Below, piece after piece: positions 43,350-51,850 of a stretch of DNA of 64,000 bases. Each line of letters starts with the position of its first letter. Positions within the stretch are counted from its first letter, which is position 1. Source of the DNA: DYRB01 sp963709645 (GTDB taxonomy: Bacteria > Pseudomonadota > Gammaproteobacteria > Chromatiales > Chromatiaceae); contig CAVPXP010000010.1 of the NCBI GenBank assembly GCA_963709645.1, positions 107,646 through 171,645 of the forward strand, in the 5' to 3' direction. Under the pieces are notes generated by a model that did not search any database, had not been told where the DNA came from, and worked only from the letters and a program-made list of their open reading frames with translations. The translations under genes were made by a program, and so were the position numbers.

Positions 43350-44708
43350 ATGAATACACCTGTTGCCATGCAATCGCTCGTCGACCTGCATACCCAGCCC
43401 TTCGCGGTCATCGATGGCGGCCTGCGCGTGCGCCTGGTCAACCGGGCCTTCGAAGAGGCCTATGGCGTCAGCCGAGTGGAGGCGGTTGGGCAGCCCTGCC
43501 ATCAGTTGCTCCACACCGGCGGGCCACGGCCCTGCACCTGCGGCCCGGACGGCGCCCACTGCCCATTCCGTGACGTCTTCGCCGGGGTCAAGGACCAGAT
43601 CTCGGTCCACGCCTGTGAGGGCGAGCGCGGGCAGGAACGGTGGGTGCGGATCCAGGGCCACGTCTTGCGGACCGACTCGGGGGAAATCCTGCTCGGCGAG
43701 GTGATACAGGCCGACGAGCCGGCGGACGCCCAGGTGGACGAGGCCGACGCGCAGCCGCGCATGGTCGGGGACTCCAGCCTCTTTCGCCAAGTTCTGGGAA
43801 GGCTCCGTATCGCCGCCCGGTCTGCGGCCCCCATCCTGCTGGAGGGAGCAACCGGGACCGGAAAGGAACTGGCGGCGGCCTACATTCACCGCCATTCCAA
43901 CCGTGCCCAGGGCCCCTTTGTCACCCTGGACTGCACAACCCTGGGTGAAGACCTGTTCGAAAGCGAGGTCTTCGGCCACGAGCGCGGGGCCTTTACCGGG
44001 AGCGTCAGCGAACGCCAGGGACTTTTCGAGCGGGCCCACGGCGGCACCCTCTTTCTCGACGAGATCGGCGAGATACCGCTGCCGCTCCAGGCCAAGCTGC
44101 TGCGGGCCCTGGAGAGCGGTGAGTTCCGCCGCGTCGGCAGCGACCTGACGCGGCGGGCGGATGTGCGCATCGTCTGCGCCACCAACAGGGAACTGCGCAA
44201 TCACCCCGGATTTCGCCAGGACCTCTACTTCCGTGTCGCCTGTGTGAGGGTACGCATGCCCGCGCTGGCGGAGCGCACCGACGACATCCCTGCCATCGCC
44301 CGGGAGCTGTTGTTGCGCATCGGTGCGTCCGCGGATCGGGCCTTCGACATCGACCCGGGCGCCCTGACCCTGCTCCAGGCCCAACACTTCCCCGGCAATA
44401 TCCGCGAGCTGCGCAACGTCCTCTGGGTTGCGGCGATGCATAGCGCCGACGGGCGGATCGATGCCCAGCAGATCGCCTTGGCCTTGCACGTTGAACCGGG
44501 CATCAACGACGACGCACCGGTCCCGCCCGCCGCAACCATCGGACACCGTTCTCCCATCTCGGCACCCTCGACCCTGCGGGATCTGGAGTCGCGCCACCTG
44601 CGCGACCTCCTTGCAAGCTACGGCGGCAACCGGCGTGCCGTGGCCGCAGCCCTCAAGGTCAGCGAGCGGACCGTGTACCGTAAGCTGCGACGCTACGCCT
44701 TGTCCTGA
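43350..44708 (+). CDS. Sigma54-dependent transcriptional activator with Cys-containing PAS domain
   Basis: A 452-residue activator starting at 43350 (MNTPVAMQSLVDLHTQPFAV). The PAS domain (about 10-120) has five cysteines at 50, 62, 64, 71 and 89 (CHQLLH, PCTCGPDGAHC), suggesting redox or metal sensing. The AAA+ domain (about 137-365) has Walker A GATGTGKE, the sigma54 contact loop GAFTGS at 213-218 (usual GAFTGA), and Walker B TLFLDEIGE. A Fis-type helix-turn-helix ends the protein (NRRAVAAALKVSERTVYRKL). It is divergent from the nine-heme cytochrome, the most likely target, and is followed by the metal-efflux operon. Confidence 0.93.
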   Translation: MNTPVAMQSLVDLHTQPFAVIDGGLRVRLVNRAFEEAYGVSRVEAVGQPCHQLLHTGGPRPCTCGPDGAHCPFRDVFAGVKDQISVHACEGERGQERWVRIQGHVLRTDSGEILLGEVIQADEPADAQVDEADAQPRMVGDSSLFRQVLGRLRIAARSAAPILLEGATGTGKELAAAYIHRHSNRAQGPFVTLDCTTLGEDLFESEVFGHERGAFTGSVSERQGLFERAHGGTLFLDEIGEIPLPLQAKLLRALESGEFRRVGSDLTRRADVRIVCATNRELRNHPGFRQDLYFRVACVRVRMPALAERTDDIPAIARELLLRIGASADRAFDIDPGALTLLQAQHFPGNIRELRNVLWVAAMHSADGRIDAQQIALALHVEPGINDDAPVPPAATIGHRSPISAPSTLRDLESRHLRDLLASYGGNRRAVAAALKVSERTVYRKLRRYALS

Positions 44709-44958
44709 CCGGGCGAACCGGCGACCATCGCCGCTCCGACCGCGTTCGCGGTCCAACGGCGGCCGCCAAGACGCTCGCCCACTCCCTCGATCCGGCACAG
44801 CGCCGGCTTCGGCGGTTTCCCGGGGAGCCGGAACCTGCTTCCTCGATCGAGCGGCCCTGCCCCGCGGTCACGGGCGGCCCGCATCATTCATCTTCACTTC
44901 AGCATTCGCTGATAAACTGGGGCCCATTCCCGTTCACCGCTGACCGGACGCCACAGCT

Positions 44959-46191
44959 ATGCCGCGTCTCGCCCTCTTTACCGCCGTCACCACCGCCCTC
45001 ATCGCCGCAGTACTGGCCGCCTCGCCCGCGGCGGTGGCCGGCACCCTCGCCCAGGCCATCGATGCAACCCTGATACTGAACGATCCGGGGCCACGTCAGG
45101 AGGCCCTGCGTCGCAGAGGCTCCGCGGTCCGGGGCCAGGCCAACAGCCTGGTGGCGGACGATCCGGCCTTGCGCGTCAAGCACCAGGGCGATCAGCTCAC
45201 CAGCGACACCGGCTACTACGAGTGGGAGGCCATGCTCGACCTGCCGCTGTGGCTCCCCGGTCAGCGCGACGCCCGCCGGGCTCTGGCCACGGCGCTGGGG
45301 CTGCGCGCCGACGCCCTTGAGCGCTATCTCCGTTGGGAGGTCGCCGGACGGGTGCGCGAGGCAGCCTGGGCGGCGGCCCTGGCCCAGGGCCGGGTGCAGC
45401 ACGCCGAGCACAGCCTGGAGGACACCCAGACCCTGGAGCGCAACGTGGCCCGGCGGGTGAACGCCGGGGAGCTGGCCCAACTGGACCTGCTGCTCGCCCA
45501 GCAGGAGACCCTGGCCGCCGAGGTTGCCCTCCAGACAGCCCGTTCGGAGCTGGACAGCGCCCGCCAGCGCTTCAGCCTGCTCACCGGCCAGCAGGAGCTG
45601 CCGACGCCGCTGGAGGAGCAGGTTGCCCGCGTCACGGAGCGCGCCACCGAGCTGGCCGCCGATCACCCGGGCCTGGCGGCCGTCGAGGCGTCGGTGGCCC
45701 AAGCCCGCGCGGAGCGCGACCGGGTGGGCACGGAGCGACGCGCCAACCCGATCCTCAGCCTGGGCGGCAAGCGGACCCAGGACGACCGCTACGCGGACCC
45801 CAACACCTCCCTGTCCCTGGAGCTGACCATCCCAATTGGCCTCGGCAGCCAATCCGCCCCACGCCTGGCAGAGGCGGAGCTGGGTTACACCGAGACCCTT
45901 TCCGAACGCCAGCGCCTGCACCGGGAGCTCGACACCGAGATGAGGCTCGCCGAGACCGCGCGCCGCGCGGCGACAGCGGCTTTGGCCGCAGCCCAGCGCC
46001 AGCACGCCCTGGCCGCAAAGGCCCTGGCCCTGATGAAGCGAGGCTTCGATCTGGGGGAGATCGACCTGGCGGCCCTGCTGCGGGAGCGTACCAGGGCCCA
46101 GGAGGCAGCCCTCAACCTGGAGGTCCGGCGCCTGGAGCAAGGCCACGCCGGGTCCCAGCTCAACCAGGCCCTGGGAGTCGTGCCGCAATGA
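44959..46191 (+). CDS. Outer-membrane efflux protein (CzcC/TolC family)
   Basis: A 410-residue protein with a signal peptide (LIAAVLAASPAAVA) and long alpha-helical coiled-coil stretches in two repeats (about 75-220 and 225-400), as in TolC-family channels. It lacks an obvious lipobox. The N-terminal segment contains LPLWLPGQRDARRAL, resembling CzcC-group proteins. It is the first gene of an operon with an adaptor, an RND pump and a DUF3240 protein. It would form the outer-membrane exit duct. Confidence 0.9.
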   Translation: MPRLALFTAVTTALIAAVLAASPAAVAGTLAQAIDATLILNDPGPRQEALRRRGSAVRGQANSLVADDPALRVKHQGDQLTSDTGYYEWEAMLDLPLWLPGQRDARRALATALGLRADALERYLRWEVAGRVREAAWAAALAQGRVQHAEHSLEDTQTLERNVARRVNAGELAQLDLLLAQQETLAAEVALQTARSELDSARQRFSLLTGQQELPTPLEEQVARVTERATELAADHPGLAAVEASVAQARAERDRVGTERRANPILSLGGKRTQDDRYADPNTSLSLELTIPIGLGSQSAPRLAEAELGYTETLSERQRLHRELDTEMRLAETARRAATAALAAAQRQHALAAKALALMKRGFDLGEIDLAALLRERTRAQEAALNLEVRRLEQGHAGSQLNQALGVVPQ

Positions 46192-46373
46192 ACCGTCCGG
46201 ACAAGCCCCGAGGGGGCACTCGGCCCGCGCGGTGGGGCTGCTTTCAGAAGGACCCTTGGAAGACACTCGGTCGCGGCGGGGGCGCCTCTCCCACCCCTGA
46301 CGCTGCGCTCGCACTGACGCCCAAGACCGGCCATGCAACCGACACACCGCCCATCCACCAAGGAAGCCGCACG

Positions 46374-47498
46374 ATGCGCATCCAATCGAACGTCCCGGCC
46401 GGGCTTGGACCCACCGCCGCCCTGGCCGTCCTGCTCGCCCTCCCGGTACTGCCCGGCCACTCGGCCCCGGCCGCGACCCTCCGACTGACCCAAGACCAGC
46501 AAAGGTCCCTGGGCATCGAGCTGGTCGCCCCCGAGGCCGCGGACCGGGTGATGAGCCGCCGTTATCCGGCCCAGGTCGCGGTGCCGGTACGCCAGGACCA
46601 TGTAGTCAGCGCCCCCCAGGACGGAACCCTGTCCATCCTTCTCGTCGCCCTGGGGGAATCGGTCAAGGCGGGCCAGCCCCTGGCACGGATGCAGAGTCCG
46701 GGTCTCCTGGAGGCCCAGGGGGCCCTGTTGGAGGCCCAGACCCGGCTGACCCTGGCCGAGAGCGAGCTGGCCCGGGACCAGTCCCTTTTCAAGGAGGGGC
46801 TGGTGCCCAAGCGCCGGCTCCAGGCGACCCAGGCCGATCACGACGCCCTGGCCACCAGCGTAGACCAGTGGGGTCAGCGCCTTGCCCTGTCGGGGATGTC
46901 CGCGGAGGCCATCGCGGCCCTCAAGCAGGGCCGGCGCCTATCCGGGACCCTGGAGCTGCACTCGCCCATCGACGGGGTGGTGCTGGAGCAGATGGTCAAC
47001 ACCGGCCAGGCGGTGGCCGCCGCGGCCCCCCTGTTCCGGGTGGCGAGCCTGTCACCCCTGTGGCTGGAGGTCCATGTCCCCATCGATCAGGTGGCCGGTC
47101 TGCACCAGGACGATCAGGTGCTGCTGCCGCGGGAGGACATCCGCGGGCGCATCCTGACCATCGGGCGCCAGGTCCACGGCACCGACCAGGGCGTCCTGGT
47201 GCGCGCCGAGGTGAGCGAAGGGGCTGACCGACTGCGCCCCGGTCAGTTCGTGGAGGTCCAGCTCGCCGAGGGCGCCAAGGGGGCCGGGTGGCGCCTGCCC
47301 ACGGCGGCCCTGGTGCGCACGGCCGATGCGGCCTACGTCTTCGCCCAGCGCCCGGACGGCTTCGCCGCCGTCCAGGTCGAGATCCTGGCCCAGGAGGAGC
47401 GCAGCGCCCTGGTGACCGGGGAGATCAACGCGGGCGACCGGGTCGCCATCTCCGGCGTCGCCGCCCTCAAGGCGGTCTGGCTCGGCGGGGCCGAATAG
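46374..47498 (+). CDS. Heavy-metal efflux RND adaptor (CzcB/CusB-like)
   Basis: A 374-residue membrane fusion protein. The start at 46374 has AGGA upstream (at 46360) and gives a signal peptide (ALAVLLALPVLPGHSAPA); an in-frame ATG at 46188 overlapping the upstream stop would add 62 unlikely residues. Lipoyl half-motifs (ALGESVKAGQPLARMQSPGL, LHSPIDGVVLEQMVNTGQAV), a helical hairpin, and beta-barrel segments (LSPLWLEVHVPIDQVAGL) are present. No Met- or His-rich metal site is obvious. It sits between the outer-membrane and pump genes. Confidence 0.92.
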   Translation: MRIQSNVPAGLGPTAALAVLLALPVLPGHSAPAATLRLTQDQQRSLGIELVAPEAADRVMSRRYPAQVAVPVRQDHVVSAPQDGTLSILLVALGESVKAGQPLARMQSPGLLEAQGALLEAQTRLTLAESELARDQSLFKEGLVPKRRLQATQADHDALATSVDQWGQRLALSGMSAEAIAALKQGRRLSGTLELHSPIDGVVLEQMVNTGQAVAAAAPLFRVASLSPLWLEVHVPIDQVAGLHQDDQVLLPREDIRGRILTIGRQVHGTDQGVLVRAEVSEGADRLRPGQFVEVQLAEGAKGAGWRLPTAALVRTADAAYVFAQRPDGFAAVQVEILAQEERSALVTGEINAGDRVAISGVAALKAVWLGGAE

Positions 47499-47502
47499 CG
47501 TT

Positions 47503-50500
47503 ATGGCCCGCCTCATCCAATTCGCCCTCACCCAGCGCTTGCTGGTGCTTTTGACCATCGCCCTGGTGGCTGGGGCGGGCTGGCGCGCCTTCCGCGAGAC
47601 CCCCATCGACGCCTTCCCGGACGTGTCATCGACCCAGGTCAAGGTCATCGTCAAGGCCCCCGGCATGACCCCGGAAGAGGTCGAGGCGCGCATCACCGCC
47701 CGCATCGAGGTGGAGATGCTCGGCATCCCGCGCCAGACCATGCTGCGCTCCATCGCCAAGTACGCCCTCACCGACATTACCGTGGACTTCGCCGAGGGCA
47801 CCGACATCTACTGGGCCCGCCAGCAGGTGGCCGAACGCCTGAACGCCATCTGGGGCGACCTGCCCGAGGGCATCGCCGGCGGCGTGGCCCCCATGACCAC
47901 CCCCTTGGGGGAGGTCTACATGTTCAGCATCGAGGGCGAAGCCTTAAGCCTGGCGGAGCGCCGCGACCTGCTCGACTGGACTATCCGGCCGGCCCTGCGC
48001 TCGGTGCCCGGGGTGGCGGAGGTCAACTCCCTAGGCGGCTTCGTCACCAGCTTCGAGGTGGTCCCGGACAACGCCCGTATGGCCGCCAAGGGGATCGGGC
48101 TCGCGGAACTGCGCGACGCCCTGACCCGCAACAACCGCAACGACGGGGCAGGACGGCTGGACGAGGGCGAAGAGGTCCTGCTGGTGAGAAGCTCCGGGGC
48201 CGTCCGCACCCTGGAGGACCTGGGCGCCATCGTAGTCAAGCCGGACCTGGCGCAGCCGGTACGCGTCGCCGACGTGGCCGAGGTCCACCTCTCCGCCCTC
48301 ACCCGCTACGGGGCCGTGAGCCGCAACGGCACCGGCGAGACCGTCGAGGGTCTGGTCCTGGGGCTGCGAGGGGCCAACGCCGGGGCACTGGTGGCGGGGG
48401 TGGCCGCCAAACTCGCCGAGCTGCAGCAGACCCTGCCCGATGGCGTGCGCATCGAGACCTTCTACAACCGCGGCACCCTGGTGGATCGCGCCATCGGCAC
48501 CGTCTCCAAGGCCCTGATGGAGGCGACGGTCCTGGTCGTGATCCTGCTGGTGCTGTTCTTGGGCGACCTGCGCGCGGCCCTGACCGTGGCCCTGATCCTG
48601 CCCCTGGCGGCGCTGGCCACCTTCATCCTGATGCGTCAGTTCGACCTGTCCGCCAACTTGATGTCCCTGGGCGGGCTGGCCATCGCCATCGGGATGTTGG
48701 TGGACGCGGCCGTGGTCGTGGTGGAGAACATCGTCACCCACCTCCACGAGGGGGCCCACAGCAAGGCCCGCCTGCCGCGGCTGCACCTGATCTACCGGGC
48801 GGTGCGCGAGGTGGCAGTCCCCATGTCCGCGGGCATCATCGTCATCGTCATCGTCTTCCTGCCGCTCCTGACCCTGCAAGGGCTGGAGGGCAAGCTGTTC
48901 GTTCCGGTGGCTCTGACCATCGTCTTCGCCCTGCTGTCATCCCTGGCCCTGTCGCTCACCGCCATCCCGGTGCTGGCCTCCTTCCTGCTCGGCAAGGGGG
49001 CCCACGGGGACCCCTGGCTGGTGCGTCTCATCGCCCGGATCTACGCCCCATCGCTTGACTGGGGCCTGCGCCACCAGGGCTTGGTGGTAGCAGTGGCCCT
49101 AGCCCTGCTGGTGGGCGCAGGGGCCCTCTACACCCAGATCGGCAAGACCTTCATGCCGACCATGGACGAGGGGGATCTGATCGTGCAGTTGGAGAAGCTG
49201 CCATCCATCAACCTGGCCGAGTCCGTCGCCATCGACCAGCGGGTGCAACAGGCGATCCTGGCGGAGGTCCCGGAGGTCCAAGCCGTCGTCGCGCGCACCG
49301 GGTCAGACGAGCTGGGGCTCGACCCCATGGGGCTCAACCAGACCGACAGCTTCCTGGTCCTCAAGCCCAGGGCGACCTGGCGCTTTCCCACCAAGGAGGG
49401 GCTGATGGCTGCCATCCGCACCGTCTTGGAGCGCTTCCCCGGGGTGGACTACGCCTTCACCCAACCCATCGAGATGCGCGTCTCGGAGATGCTCACCGGG
49501 GTGCGCGGCGACCTGGCGGTCAAGCTCTTCGGCACCGATCAGGACCAGCTCAACCGCACAGCCGAGGCCATCGTGCGGGTGCTGGAGTCCATTCCCGGGG
49601 CCCAGGACGTCTATACCCCGCGCAATGAGGGCGCCCAATACCTCAATCTGGAGGTCGATCGGCTGGCCGCCGGGCGACTTGGGGTGGACGTGGACGCCCT
49701 GGCCGCCCTGTTGCGCGCCCTGGTGGAGGGCTCCGAGGTCGGCACCGTATACGGCGAGGGGCTGCGCCGGCCCCTGGTGCTGCGCGGCGCCGAATCCCTG
49801 CGCGACTCGCCGGCTCGCTTTGCCGCGGTCCAAGTCGCCGTGCCGGACGGGCGTTCCGTGCCGCTGGCCGCCCTGGTGCGCATGGAGCGGGTCGAGGGCC
49901 CGGTGGCCCTGTCCCGGGAGCGCGGCAACCGCATGGCGGTGGCCATCGCCAACGTGGACGGGCGCGACCTGGTGGGCTTCGTCGAGGAGGCCAAGGCCAA
50001 GGTGGCCGCGCAGGTGGAGCTGCCCATGGGCTACCGGCTGGAGTGGAGCGGCGAGTTCGAGAACCAGCAGCGCGCCTCGGCCCGCCTGGCCCTGGTGGTG
50101 CCCATCGCCCTGGGGCTCATCTTCCTGATCCTGTTTTCCATCTTCCGATCGGTGCGGCAGGCGGCCCTGGTCCTGTCCAATATCCCCTTCGCCCTCATCG
50201 GCGGGGTGGCCGCGCTGGCCATTACCGGAGAATACCTGTCGGTGCCGGCCTCGGTGGGCTTCATCGCCCTCCTTGGCATCGCCGTGCTCAACGGGGTGGT
50301 GATGGTGACCTACTTCAACCAGCTCCGCGCCCTGGGCCGACCGCTGGCCGAGGTCGTCGTCGAGGGGGCCAAGCGGCGCCTGCGCCCGGTACTGATGACC
50401 GCCAGCATCGCCGCCTTCGGCCTGGTGCCACTGCTGTTCGCCAGCGGGCCCGGGTCGGAGATCCAGCGCCCACTGGCCATCGTGGTCATCGGCGGGCTGG

Positions 50501-50562
50501 TCAGCTCCACGGCCCTGACGCTGGTCCTGCTACCCATCCTCTACCGTCGCTTCAGCCACTGA
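47503..50562 (+). CDS. Heavy-metal efflux RND pump (CzcA/CusA family)
   Basis: A 1019-residue permease starting 4 bp after the adaptor stop. It has the heavy-metal RND features IDAFPDVSSTQVKVIVKAPG, IGMLVDAAVVVVENIVTHLH (TM4 Asp and Glu relay), IGKTFMPTMDEGDLIVQLEK, and FIALLGIAVLNGVVMVTYFN. The MPTMDEGD block is typical of CzcA/CusA. It uses proton import to export divalent cations from the periplasm or cytoplasm. Whether the substrate is Zn/Co/Cd or Cu/Ag is not decided. It is the third gene of the operon. Confidence 0.95.
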   Translation: MARLIQFALTQRLLVLLTIALVAGAGWRAFRETPIDAFPDVSSTQVKVIVKAPGMTPEEVEARITARIEVEMLGIPRQTMLRSIAKYALTDITVDFAEGTDIYWARQQVAERLNAIWGDLPEGIAGGVAPMTTPLGEVYMFSIEGEALSLAERRDLLDWTIRPALRSVPGVAEVNSLGGFVTSFEVVPDNARMAAKGIGLAELRDALTRNNRNDGAGRLDEGEEVLLVRSSGAVRTLEDLGAIVVKPDLAQPVRVADVAEVHLSALTRYGAVSRNGTGETVEGLVLGLRGANAGALVAGVAAKLAELQQTLPDGVRIETFYNRGTLVDRAIGTVSKALMEATVLVVILLVLFLGDLRAALTVALILPLAALATFILMRQFDLSANLMSLGGLAIAIGMLVDAAVVVVENIVTHLHEGAHSKARLPRLHLIYRAVREVAVPMSAGIIVIVIVFLPLLTLQGLEGKLFVPVALTIVFALLSSLALSLTAIPVLASFLLGKGAHGDPWLVRLIARIYAPSLDWGLRHQGLVVAVALALLVGAGALYTQIGKTFMPTMDEGDLIVQLEKLPSINLAESVAIDQRVQQAILAEVPEVQAVVARTGSDELGLDPMGLNQTDSFLVLKPRATWRFPTKEGLMAAIRTVLERFPGVDYAFTQPIEMRVSEMLTGVRGDLAVKLFGTDQDQLNRTAEAIVRVLESIPGAQDVYTPRNEGAQYLNLEVDRLAAGRLGVDVDALAALLRALVEGSEVGTVYGEGLRRPLVLRGAESLRDSPARFAAVQVAVPDGRSVPLAALVRMERVEGPVALSRERGNRMAVAIANVDGRDLVGFVEEAKAKVAAQVELPMGYRLEWSGEFENQQRASARLALVVPIALGLIFLILFSIFRSVRQAALVLSNIPFALIGGVAALAITGEYLSVPASVGFIALLGIAVLNGVVMVTYFNQLRALGRPLAEVVVEGAKRRLRPVLMTASIAAFGLVPLLFASGPGSEIQRPLAIVVIGGLVSSTALTLVLLPILYRRFSH

Positions 50563-50573
50563 CCTGGGAAACC

Positions 50574-50876
50574 ATGAACCACTGCCTGCTGTACCTGATC
50601 GTCTCCCCCGCCGCCGAGGACGCGGTGGCCGAGTGGCTGCTGGAGGACGAGGCTGTGAGCGGCTTCTCCAGCACCCCCATCGCCGGGCACGGGTCCTCCG
50701 AGGCGTCCATGACCCTGGCCGAACAGGTCGCCGGGCGCAGCCGCCGGGTGATGTTCTTCACGCACCTGGAGGAGTCGGCCGCTGAAGCCCTGCTGGCACG
50801 TCTGCGCCAGGACTTTGCAGGGGCCGATGTCCACTTCTGGACGACACCCCTAGGTCAGTTCGGGCACCTGGGGTAA
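50574..50876 (+). CDS. DUF3240 family protein, metal-efflux associated
   Basis: A 100-residue protein starting at 50574 (MNHCLLYLIVSPAAEDAVAE), 11 bp after the pump gene. The sequence LLEDEAVSGFSSTPIAGHGS and AGRSRRVMFFTHLEE fits DUF3240, small proteins encoded at the ends of CzcCBA operons. A ferredoxin-like, PII-related fold and metal-sensing role have been suggested for such proteins; this is family inference. It is the last gene of the operon and is convergent with msrA. Confidence 0.85.
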   Translation: MNHCLLYLIVSPAAEDAVAEWLLEDEAVSGFSSTPIAGHGSSEASMTLAEQVAGRSRRVMFFTHLEESAAEALLARLRQDFAGADVHFWTTPLGQFGHLG

Positions 50877-50929
50877 AGCGCGGACCAGCTTGCGCCCAGG
50901 CCCCACCCCGAGGTGCCGTAGTCGATGGC

Positions 50930-51466
50930 TCAGCCCGCCAACAGGTCGGCGTGGTGTTCGCGGAGCTTAGCGAGCTTAGGTGAAACAACCACCTGGCAAT
51001 AACCCTGGTAGGGATTCTGGCGGTAGTAGTCCTGGTGATAGGGCTCGGCCGGAAAAAAGGCCGGCAGGGGCAGGATCTCAGTGACGATGGGGCCATCCCA
51101 GACCCCCTGGGCCGCGAGTTCCGCAATCAATGCCCGGGCGACCTGCTCTTGGGCCGGGTCGTGGAAGAAGATAACGGAGCGGTACTGGGTGCCGACGTCC
51201 GCCCCCTGGCGGTTCGGGGTCGTGGGGTCATGGATGGTGAAAAAGACCCGGAGCAGGGTGGCGAAGTCGATGACCGCGTTGTCGAACCGGACCTGCACCA
51301 CCTCTGCATGTCCCGTGGTCCCGGTACAGACCTGCCGGTAGTCGGGGTCCGGGACAGTTCCACCGGCATAGCCGGAGACAAGGGACTCAACGCCCTTGAG
51401 CCGCTGAAAGGCGGCATCAAGGCACCAGAAGCAGCCGCCGCCCAGGGTCGCAGTCTCGATCGCCAT
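50930..51466 (-). CDS. msrA: Peptide methionine sulfoxide reductase MsrA
   Basis: A 178-residue cytoplasmic enzyme that reduces methionine-S-sulfoxide. The active-site motif is GGGCFWC near residue 10; GTTGHAEVVQV, IHDPTTPNRQGADVGTQYRS and PYHQDYYRQNPYQGYC follow, the last containing a probable recycling Cys. The length is typical. It is divergent from a possible small RNA, with a perfect 18-bp palindrome 106 bp upstream of its start. Confidence 0.96.
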   Translation of the reverse strand: MAIETATLGGGCFWCLDAAFQRLKGVESLVSGYAGGTVPDPDYRQVCTGTTGHAEVVQVRFDNAVIDFATLLRVFFTIHDPTTPNRQGADVGTQYRSVIFFHDPAQEQVARALIAELAAQGVWDGPIVTEILPLPAFFPAEPYHQDYYRQNPYQGYCQVVVSPKLAKLREHHADLLAG

Positions 51467-51571
51467 GTATTTTCTCCTTTCGAATCAGTGGATATTGGCC
51501 GTTTTGTGGCGGCCAATGGGCCGCGCCGATCATCTGCAGGGCCATGCCCAACCGCCGCGGATAGCAAAACG

Positions 51572-51589
51572 CCAGAAAAATTTTTCTGG
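51572..51589. promoter_or_regulatory. Perfect 18-bp palindrome, possible operator
   Basis: CCAGAAAAATTTTTCTGG is an uninterrupted perfect palindrome in a GC-rich background. It lies 8 bp upstream of a TTGACA hexamer and 106 bp upstream of the divergent msrA start. It could be a repressor site for either transcript. Confidence 0.4.
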
Positions 51590-51619
51590 GAACGGGTTGA
51601 CAAGTAATCCACCATATAA

Positions 51620-51725
51620 GAAACTGTTGCCGTACTGAATCACCTCTCCGGTGGTTCTTTACACTCCTCCATCCTCCTTTGGTGGTAACTTCCAAGCGCG
51701 ACGCCCCCCGTCGCGCTTTTTTTTT
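51620..51725 (+). ncRNA. Candidate small RNA or terminated leader (about 100 nt)
   Basis: There is no protein gene on the + strand between 50876 and 51850, yet a strong rho-independent terminator ends at 51725. The preceding 75 nt contain a hairpin (CACC-TCTCC-GGTG at 51641-51653) and an exposed pyrimidine stretch with CTCCTCC (51664-51670) and CCTCCTTT (51673-51680), both complementary to Shine-Dalgarno sequences. TTGACA at 51597 is a possible -35, but the best -10-like TATAAG (51615) is too close, so the 5' end is uncertain. Alternatively it is an attenuated leader of the PhoX-family gene 125 bp downstream. Confidence 0.45.
51694..51725 (+). terminator. Strong rho-independent terminator
   Basis: AGCGCGACG (51695-51703) pairs with CGTCGCGCT (51709-51717) across a 5-nt C loop, followed by a run of nine T (51717-51725). 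Confidence 0.9.
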
Positions 51726-51850
51726 GCCCGCGGCCCAAGCCCTGGGACACCCGCGCTGTCACAGAGGCTCCAGGGGCGGCTCGCACCCTGGGCAAAGCCC
51801 GGAACGCCTCGCCACCCGGAAACACCCATCCAGCACGCCAGGAGCGCCCG

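Larger units (their letters stand above)
51467..51850. other. Intergenic region (384 bp) with palindrome and candidate RNA
   Basis: The region holds a perfect palindrome (51572-51589), a TTGACA hexamer (51597-51602), and a structured stretch ending in a strong terminator (51694-51725). No protein gene is supported upstream of that terminator. Confidence 0.55.

Noticed and set aside
51597..51620. TTGACA/TATAAG as a standard sigma70 promoter
   Set aside because: The hexamers are only 12 bp apart, so they cannot form a normal promoter pair.
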